Below are positions 1-9,300 of a stretch of 12,596 nt of DNA, in pieces. Source of the DNA: Saccoglossus kowalevskii (Eukaryota > Hemichordata > Enteropneusta > Harrimaniidae). The stretch is from NCBI RefSeq assembly GCF_000003605.2, contig NW_003112467.1, positions 406,197 to 418,792 of the forward strand, given 5' to 3'. The first letter of the stretch is position 1. Every line of letters begins with the position of its first letter. The notes below the pieces were generated by a model. The model ran no database searches. It had not been told where the DNA came from and saw only the letters and a list, made by a program, of their open reading frames with translations. A program made the translations under genes and the position numbers.

Positions 1-194
1 TTTGCTTGATATTGATAAAACTGTATCTGAATCAGTTGTTCTGACCAAAAGTTTGCATCAAACAATCAGATGTTCCCAATAATCAATATTTAAACAATTA
101 CTTACAAGATTACTTCCCATCATAAGTCATACAAGCTTTTATTTATGACAACGCATATTATGGTCGTTAACACTTTGTTTATCCACTATATCAG
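1..194 (+). other. 3' part of an upstream intron
   Basis: AT-rich noncoding sequence ending in the acceptor at 193-194 (TATATCAG). The linker normally extends further N-terminal than the first exon seen here, so this must be the tail of an intron whose donor lies before the window. I see no conserved dynein peptide in it. Confidence 0.75.
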
Positions 195-356
195 GTAATT
201 GATCTATGGCAGAAAACAGATTTCCGTCTGGTACCTCATAGTGGTAGGAATGATGTTCTCATCATTGCTGGTGCTGATGATATCATGGCACAGCTGGAAG
301 AAAGTCAGGTCACCATAGCAACCATCAGGGGATCCAGATATGTTACTCCTATTAAG
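195..356 (+). CDS. DNAH14: Dynein exon 1 of window: linker (VIDLWQ...SRYVTPIK)
   Basis: This exon has 54 whole codons and starts and ends in phase 0 (donor gtaacc). It encodes the linker segment around LVPHSGR, the [10 protein letters not shown] turn and the T(I)ATIRGSRYV motif, which in dynein heavy chains reads as a residue stretch before the conserved EW.. helix. The linker is the lever that swings across the AAA ring. The preceding exon is outside the window. The reading frame is fixed by the seamless join to the next exon. Confidence 0.9.
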
Positions 357-3300
357 GTAACCTTTTCTCTGATTACATAAAACTGATTGAATAGTGTGTT
401 ACTTTGTGACCACTAAATCAAATTGGCTTGGAAAAGCTACTTCAGCAGAGCTCTGCCATGTATTTAATTTTTAATGCAAAAATACTAATGAACATATGCA
501 AGAAGATTTGGTTTGAATATAATCACCTCCCTGAATGAGTACACTGTATCATGTTCGTCAATCTAATTAGAAACTGCCATAAAACTATTATGGTAATTAT
601 AATGTATTTAACTATTTTAGGCTCTAGTAGAAGAGTGGGATAGAAAATTGAGTTTGTTTGCTCGAACACTGGATGAATGGATGACCTGCCAACGAAACTG
701 GCTTTACCTGGAACAGATCTTCTTAACACCTGATATACAGAGGTTAGTTTGATTAGAATTATGTACCGGTATTATTAGTAAAGCAACACCTGTGGTTCTC
801 TCTCTTGTATAGTTCTTTAGTTCTTCTGTCTTGTGTAGGTTGATTTATACTGTCCCAGAATACTGCTTGTCATTAAAATATCCATTATAAAGAAAAATGG
901 TGTGATAAGTTTGACCTTCAGTTTGGTAAGCGTATTGTAAGGTACATGTTGTTGTTTGTGTGGTTGCAGACAACTTCCTAATGAAGCTAAACTGTTTGCT
1001 CAAGTTGACAAATCATGGAAGGACATAATGAGAAGAACTGAGGACAGACCAAACGCTCTTAGATCAGCTACAGCACCAGGTGTGTTGGAAATACTACAAG
1101 CCAGTAATTCCAACTTAGAAAAAATACACAAGTGTTTGGAGGTATGAATGTTTATGTTGTTAGTACAGTTGGTCAATTACTACTACTACCGTACATGTAT
1201 TATTGTCTAAAACTAGACAAGTAGGATCCAGACAACCTGTTACTTATTGTTAGTTACTGTCAGTTACTTACACCCCACCCATCTATACCTGGCACCTGGC
1301 TGCTCTCTCTCTGGCAAAAATCAAACCAATTCGCATTTAGGGTACTCCTGAAGTGCCTGACATTGCTAGGCAACCTGGGAAGGGTATCCCAAAAAACTAC
1401 ATTTTTTGGTAACAAAACCCTATTTGTCTTGTTCAGATACAAAGCAGTGTAATTAGCAGGACTAATTAACTATAAAATGAGCTAAAGCAATTTTGATTTT
1501 TTTATGTCCCTGCAGGATTATCTGGAAACCAAAAGATTGGTATTCCCCAGGTTTTATTTTCTTAGTAATGATGATCTACTGGATATACTGGCCCAAAGTA
1601 AAAATCCGGATGCTGTACAGGTAATCCCAGTATTAATATTATTAATTATCTTAATATACATGTTCTGCTCTGTGTGGAGTGTTTACTTTAAACAATGCTA
1701 ACTGTGTAATAATTTTTTCAGCCTCATCTTGTTAAATGTTTTGGTAATATTAAGACACTGGAAATTGTTCGTCAGCCAAAGTTACCCCCTACAGTGCGTA
1801 CTATGATCTCTGCTGAAGGTGAAATTGTTATGATGCCAAAGTAAGTATGAACATAAACAACAAGCCACAGTCAATGTTGGTATAACTGTACAAATGTGTA
1901 TCATTTCAAATATTTCAGCCATTTCATCTTCATGTTTACTTTTATGGTGAATATTAAAGTTCCACTCAAAAAAATGTTTACATAGGAGTAAATAACAAAA
2001 ATACTTTGCAAGATTTAATTGTTCATAATTAGCTGCATTGCACTCTATTTACATTATGTCTTTGCTCAGATTGCCTGTACATATGACATCAATCACATCT
2101 ATTTGATTGGCCATTTGCAATCAGCCTTGGAAATTATCTGCAATTGTTGTTTGGATTTATAATAAGTTACAGTTTATGTTACTGTTACGAGTCAGGCATA
2201 TTTGATTGGATAAGAATTAATGTGTGTATGGTATGTGCATATTCTTTGTATCAAGTTTGAAAGGAATCAGTTATTACAGGATCATAAAATGGCTCTGAAT
2301 GAACATACTCGTCATTAATTACTTGACTATGGGTCATCTTCTGTTTTTGAATTACATTATTCACAGTATATCTGAGTTGCTCACACATAATGCAACTTTG
2401 GATAAATATGCACTTCCATTTATCTCATGATCTGATTCAAGATGACTTGTTTGTATGTAGACATATTTTGTTCAAACTAGATACAATACAATTTGACACT
2501 AATGGAAATTTTAAGAACAGCGTTTTGTTTTTCATATTCAAAATGGCTGACTGGTGGCCATTTTGGTTTAATGGATGTAGTTCCGAGGCTATATCTCTGT
2601 CTTGATTTGCCTTGACTGATTGCAATGAAACTTTACAATTGTATCATACATTATGTCACATATTATGTTTGTTTGTATTCTAGGAATGTGAGAGCTAGAG
2701 GCCCAGTTGAAAGTTGGTTAGGTGGTGTTGAAACTGCCATGTTTGATACAGTGAAAAGGTCAGTACATATCTTTCATGAAAACTTAATATACACTGTCAA
2801 AGTTATTACAGTTGTGAGTTGTTTTAACTAATCTTGATATCTGTAATTAGTTTAGTATTATTGTTATTCTATAAATATTGCTTAACAATGTATATTAATG
2901 CTTGAGACAAGATTCCATTCTTTAAAAATACCCAGCAGCATTGCCTTCTCTGAAAATAACCAGTATTATTAGACATTGTGTCTATTTCATTGATAACATG
3001 AAATAAATTAAATTCTCTTGGCAGAACAAAATATATGTTATTGTTAGAATGTGCCTACATTGTTCATAGTCTATGAGTAAATTATTGTAATTGATATTAA
3101 CCTAATATATCTGTGTAATATACAATTATAGTTTATGTATTGATTGTTTAATTTACTGATTTTTATTTGTATAAGTCAGTACAAGCAGAACTGAAAAGTA
3201 TACTGTGATCAGTTCATCTACTAACTATAAGACATTGCATGGTGTGTGTTCTCCTTTCTACAGGTGTTTGAAACATGCCCGAGATGATAAGAGAATTATC

Positions 3301-6300
3301 AACCTCTGGAAACCGGATTCTGTCGAGTGTGTTGGGTTTCTTCTTCTTTTTGTTCATACACTCATTGATTCAATAGTACTTAAGCCAGTACATCGCAACT
3401 TATTATTTTTTTTTCTCTAGATTTGTTTGCATATGTCAAAGGAATAAGAGCCATCCTGTTTTTTATATCGTTTTGTGTTTGAACTGATCTACCAAATTTC
3501 TTAAAATTACAGAGTAGCATTGCTTTCTCTGAAAATACCCAGCAGCATTGTCTTCTTTGAAAAGAATACCAAGTGGCTTTCATATTTATGCCTTGTCATC
3601 GATTATTTTTAGTCCCAGTATGGTTCTTGTTTCATTTGACTATAATAATCAATAGTTTCATCAGCTTCTCATGTAGTCACTGCGTATCACTCATTCCCAA
3701 TGTGCATGCTTATTTTCTTGTGCTTGATTAATAGTGAAATTTATTCTCATTTTCATTACCACAATTTACAGGTATAGTTGAAGATGTAATCAATACAGAC
3801 AATATCACGTCCATTGCTCACATTGCTTTAAATTGCTGTTTCAATAATCATTATTATTGACTTCTGTGTGCACATTTTAGCTGTTTCACTGAAGTTGCAA
3901 AAAAACACTCTGGGAGAATCAGTAGATTTGGGTTCAAATCTATTCATTATTAAGTATATAATTTGTATAATAATAATCCTGATTTTCTTGCTTTTTTATT
4001 TGTATATTTGAGTATCCACCTGCTGGATTACATTCAAATATGGTACATGGGTTCAAATCAGTGTATAATAATATACTTTTTACATAATACTGTTAGTAGT
4101 TATCGAAGTATATTTTAAGAACCATTTATGAAATTTTAATGTAATCTGATTAATTGTTATATGGGAATAATTCACAAAACTCAATTATTTTGTATCTAAT
4201 ACTGCTTATTAAGTACCCAGTTTGCATTATAATTATCGTAGTTAACATTATTTGGGTATATGAGTTCACTCTAAAACACTCTTTGGTGAAAATATTTATT
4301 ATGCCGAACCCTTCATACTTATGTAATAAACGTTGCCATTTATTTCACAGTTTCAGCTTTATATCCATGAAGTATGCTTATTAAATGCACTAAATATTAC
4401 TGGTATTAAGATTGCCTGCTTGCATCTTAGTGCATAATGCATTAATCACATGGTCACTTTGCATGCCATGGTCCATAATTTGCATCTTGTACCACACATC
4501 ACTCACCATAATATCCGATAATAAAAACAATACAATATATATATTTATTCTGTAGATGATACATTTTATAGAATCAATTCATAGCCAAAAATAATAAGCG
4601 TAATTTGAGATTCTGGAAAATGTACATCTTAATATTGGCTCTATGCTAAGTACATTACCAAAAGTTGTGTATGTCAAACTGAATAGTGCACCAATCTGAC
4701 ATCTCTTTTAGTACATGTGCTATTAAATAGAGCAAATACAGTGCATGATAGGAGCTCTTTCTAATCTCAGTCCATGCTCTTTCAGGAAATTGAAGGAAAC
4801 ATTAAGTAAATCTGGAGATGAGTTTGAAGAATGGGTTCTTTGTCATCCTGGTCAGGTTGTACTTACTGTGGTGAGTATTCAGGCAGTCAATTGTTTAGTT
4901 ATTTCATTTAGGTAAGATTACACATGCATTTGATGTTTTGTGTATGTGTATGCACAATTGTGTTGGGCTGGTTTGGGTGGTGATAGGAAGTAATTTATGC
5001 TTGTATGTGTAACTGGTGAGTGTGGATACATGTGTATGTGGGGGCTTCATATTATAAAATATTATCAAGATGTACTTATATCAGAAAACAAAGTTTGGCC
5101 TCCAATTTTTCAACCGGGATATGCTATTGTAGAGATTATATACCTGTACTCAGAGCTGTATTTAATGCAATATTTATCCTAGATTTGCTATCATGTTTTA
5201 AAATCAGAACTGATTTATAATACAATTTCAGGTTCAAATCATGTTCAATCGAGATGTGCTGTCTTGTTTTAAATCATCCCATCCTGGTAATGGATTGAAA
5301 CTGACTAGAGATAAAATAATGGGTCACCTCAACACACTGGCCCATATGGTTGCCAAACCATTGAGTTCTTATCAACGGATGAGTGTGGAAGCTTTGATGA
5401 CGGTTGATGTTCATGCCAGAGATATCATCTCCAATATGATTGATATAAAAGTACACAAAAAGGAAGATTTTGAGTGGAAAAGGTAATTCTGATTTCTTGT
5501 ATTATACATATATGCACACTTCTTTGTAATAAAATTTGATATTCTACTTGTATTTCAGGAACACTTAACAGATTTCAATGAAAGTTGGTGCTTAGATCGC
5601 CTGGGATACTCCAGAGATGTGATTAGTTTAGGATTGAAATATGCACATAATAGTTATCTAATTTACATAGATTAGCCTACTTTTAGCAGTTCCACAGATA
5701 TCTAAAAAACCAGCAATCAAATTTCATGAAAGTTGGTACACGTTGGTGCTCGTGGGCAATTCACAGACCTGACTAGTATAGGGTTGAAATCCATGCATAA
5801 TAATAAGTGATGGTTGTCTTGCTAAGCATGTGCAAGATTTATGTTGTTAAGCTATTATTTTATCACAACCCAGTGTGCTCTTCCAGTAGTAAGCATGAAT
5901 GTTAATATGTGGTTGCATGATTGCACTTTGATTCTTTAGAGTCAGTTGATGCATTCCAGTCATTCAAGGAAATATCTGTAGACAAACCTTGGTATTGTTT
6001 GGTTTTGTACATGTTGATTTACGCAACAATAATTTTGTTAATATGATTCCCATACTTTGCAATGACACTGGTTTTAGTTACCGGTAATCTGTATACACTA
6101 GCCAATTTGTACTTTGTCTGATCATTAGATGAAGGGAAAGATAATTAAGGGGGAAATGTCTGTTCTTGTTGTTGTCGTCTCAGGCATAAACTTTTTTTTT
6201 TCTGCTTACAATAAACATTTTTTATCCGATGAATTAGATAAATTATTAATCAGTTTGAGCTCTTGTACATTTTTTGGCATGTGTTTAATATACATTAATT

Positions 6301-9300
6301 AAGATATTGGTGAAATTTCATATAAAATTGTTCTTTTCTTGTGGTTACATGAACATGGGCACTGCAATGATAATATGTTTTGAGAACAAAGAGGTCTAGA
6401 GTTTTGTAAGCTGTAAAATTGTGTATTCCAATCCTTGATTGACTTAATCCCATGTTCTTTATTATGTATTGTTTTGCAGACAACTTCGCTATGAATGGGA
6501 TGAACATCATAATACCTGTGTGGTACTTCAGTCTGACTCTGTAATTAATTATGGTTACGAATACCTTGGATGCTCCTCCAAACTGGTCATGACACCCCTC
6601 ACTGATAGGTGTTACCTTACTCTGACTGGTGCAATCCATTTTAATTTAGGGGGTTCCCCTGCTGGTCCAGCTGGTACTGGCAAAACGGAAACTGTCAAGG
6701 ATCTGGCCAAGACTGTCGGAAAACAGTGTCTTGTGTTTAATTGTTCTGAGGGAATTGATTACAAAGTAAGTTTATAGGTCAAACTCAACAGTTTTAAAAG
6801 TCAGAAAACAGGTGCTCATGAATTGACTTCTGTGCATGTGGTTCCTTCTGTATCTTTAACATGCCTGCACTGTTCACATTCAAACCGTCATACATCTTAG
6901 GATAGCATTTCTGTCAATGTGGAATCGGATCTCGGTTGTGTATGGATGAATTTCATTTAAACTTGATGCATACATTGAATATGGGACCTTGATGCACGTC
7001 ATTTTGTTTTTTTTATCGCATTTGATGTATTTTGAGATATTTTCAGTGAAAATGTTAATTTTAATTGCTTCACTTCAGTGTTGTCTTTTTTTGATGCCTA
7101 TCTGTTAATTATTAATCAACTTTTTATTTCAACATTTTTCAGACTATGGGCAAGTTTTTCTCTGGTTTAGCTCAGTCTGGTAGCTGGTGTTGCTTTGATG
7201 AATTCAATAGAATTGATGTAGAGGTTTTATCAGTCATTGCCCAGCAGATTCACAGTATAAAGGTTGCTAAAGACTCATCTTCTTTGAGGTTAGTAGTTCA
7301 ACATAGTCAGTATTATTTTCATTTTTGTCAAAAAGCCAGTGAGGTTGAATCTTATTGACATTGAGACACTTGTTTTATTTTTTTAAAGGTTTGTATTTGA
7401 AGGCCGAGATATCCGATTGAATTCAACATGTGCTGTGTTTGTTACCATGAATCCCGGGTAAGTGAATATAATGTTGATACATACCATGCTAGTTACTGTT
7501 AGAATTTCTGCCATGGACAGACATGATGCATTCAAACTTTACACATACAGAATAAATGATGTCACAAATTCAGTGCGTTGCTTTGATTGTTTAATTCTAG
7601 ATGGAACACGTACATTTCTAGACTGTGTTGTGTGTCATATCTTGTAAAAACATTCATTACTTACACGAATATTCTTCCAAATTATCCTTAGGAATCTTGT
7701 TTATTAGCTGAAAAAGTGGTGTTTTTTCAGGGATGAATTGACAGGGTATGACATTTCTGCATGGCAGTATTCATATAAATAGTTGTCAGAGTTGATGTAT
7801 GATACAACTTTTCTCGTTTTTACACAGATATGCTGGTCGTGTAGAGCTTCCGGATAATTTGAAATCTTTATTCCGCCCAGTTGCTATGATGGTTCCAGAT
7901 TATGCCCTGATTGCTGAGATCATGTTGTTCTCAGAAGGATTTACATCGGCCAAATCACTGGCACCAAAAATTGTAAACTTGTACCAGCTGGCGAGTAAAC
8001 AGCTATCCCAACAGGTGAGTGTAATGTGCAATACTCATTGTACATTTGTCTGTTGGTTGCATCATCAGAAATATAAATTTTAAATATTACATAATATGTA
8101 TTAGAAGTGCACATAAATGTGTACTTATTATACCTAATGTATACTGGTAGATTAACCCAAGGTTTAGTGTTATGTTATCATGAGATTGCATGTTTGATTC
8201 CCGTATTCATCAATTCACTAAGTGTATCCTCAATGCAGTGTATTGCCATTTATTACAATTACAAGTGAAACATTATTTTCTTTTCCAAGGACCACTATGA
8301 CTTTGGTATGAGAGCTATTAAATCAGTTCTAGTGATGGCCGGTCAAAGGAAAAGAATACATCAACTGCAAGAGTAAGTTAATTTGTGCATTATTGTCACC
8401 ATCATATTGAATGGTGAATATTTTTTGTCATTTTTCAAAAAAAATAATTATAATTCGTTTTTGAATACTACCAACCCAATTGCCAAATTAAATTCTATTA
8501 AATCAACACATATGACAGCAGGTCAATTGTTTTAATCGATCAAATGTGGCCGACTGGTGACCATTTTTCATGTGAAATAGTCAAAATTTGTTTAAGGTTC
8601 TATTCAATCTGGCTTGCATCCATTATATTTGTTGTCCATATATATTTAATTTGCATGCAGTGATTAATTGATATTCATACACTTCATAATATTTGTGTCA
8701 TGATTCCTTCACAGTATGAGTGATGAGCATCAGTTAACAAAAGAAGAGGAAGCTCACTTACTGATCCATTCCTTAAGGGATGCTAATTTACCAAAGTTCC
8801 TAGCTGAAGATGTACCTCTGTTTGAAAATATCCTTGCTGATCTGTTCCCGGGTATTAGTCCTCCTGCACAAAATACTGGAGTTTTAGAGGTAAGACATTT
8901 TATATATGGAATAGCATTGAATAAGGTAGATTATAAAAAAAAGCTGATCAGTGCTACATATCACATGTATTTTATGAGATGATTAAAGTTGCATTCTCAC
9001 TTTGTAAATATTTAAATTAATATATATGGATTACTATGATCGATATTTGAAGTTACAAAAGTGCGCGAATGACAAGAAAACAACCCCGAAACTTTATTTT
9101 AGATGGGCCACCTAAATTATTAGCCGAAGACCAATGAACAAACATCGGCGCGCTTTCCGTGCGGTCTATTCCAATCCAAATCTGACCAATAGGGTGAAGG
9201 CAGCTTATCTCAAAACCCCGACTGCTGCTAATAATATTTAGACAATTTGCGTTCACCACTTTGATAAGTGCACATTTGGGGGTGAACTATCGGGTGAATA

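Larger units (their letters stand above)
2759..4785 (+). other. Intron 6 (2027 bp), repeat-bearing
   Basis: This is the largest intron here. It holds two copies of a 28-31 bp repeat unit (2925-2965 and 3513-3571). It also has a candidate cassette exon at 3264-3326 and a degenerate relative of the intron 8/15 repeat family near 4010-4075. A TA-rich patch lies around 4530-4550. The direct junction of exon 6 to exon 7 already gives the normal dynein spacing, so no obligatory exon is missing. Confidence 0.85.

Noticed and set aside
2390-2831. Open frames through the end of intron 5 and exon 6
   Set aside because: Only the 2684-2758 part has dynein wording with matching splice sites; the rest reads through intron and repeat.
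3929-4058. GGTTCAAATC words resembling tRNA B-boxes
   Set aside because: No paired stems or A-box. The second is explained by the repeat phrase GGGTTGAAATCC seen in other introns.
4154-4384. 76-codon hydrophobic open frame in intron 6
   Set aside because: It is AT-driven (Ile, Leu, Tyr, Asn-rich), has no splice context or family wording, and is expected by chance in such sequence.
6295-6639. 114-codon open frame on the minus strand
   Set aside because: It overlaps AAA1 exon 9 in antisense and spans the splice site. No recognisable protein; it is a shadow of the real exon.
8155-8205. tRNA-SINE-like A-box (GGTTTAGTG) and B-box (TGTTTGATTCCCG)
   Set aside because: The B-box part resembles a tRNA T-loop but the A-box is poor, no cloverleaf can be drawn, and no tail or target duplication is seen. 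Too weak to list.
9053-9259. Minus-strand open frame within the inverted-repeat element
   Set aside because: It is short, has no transposase-like motif and covers only part of the element, so I do not call it a gene.
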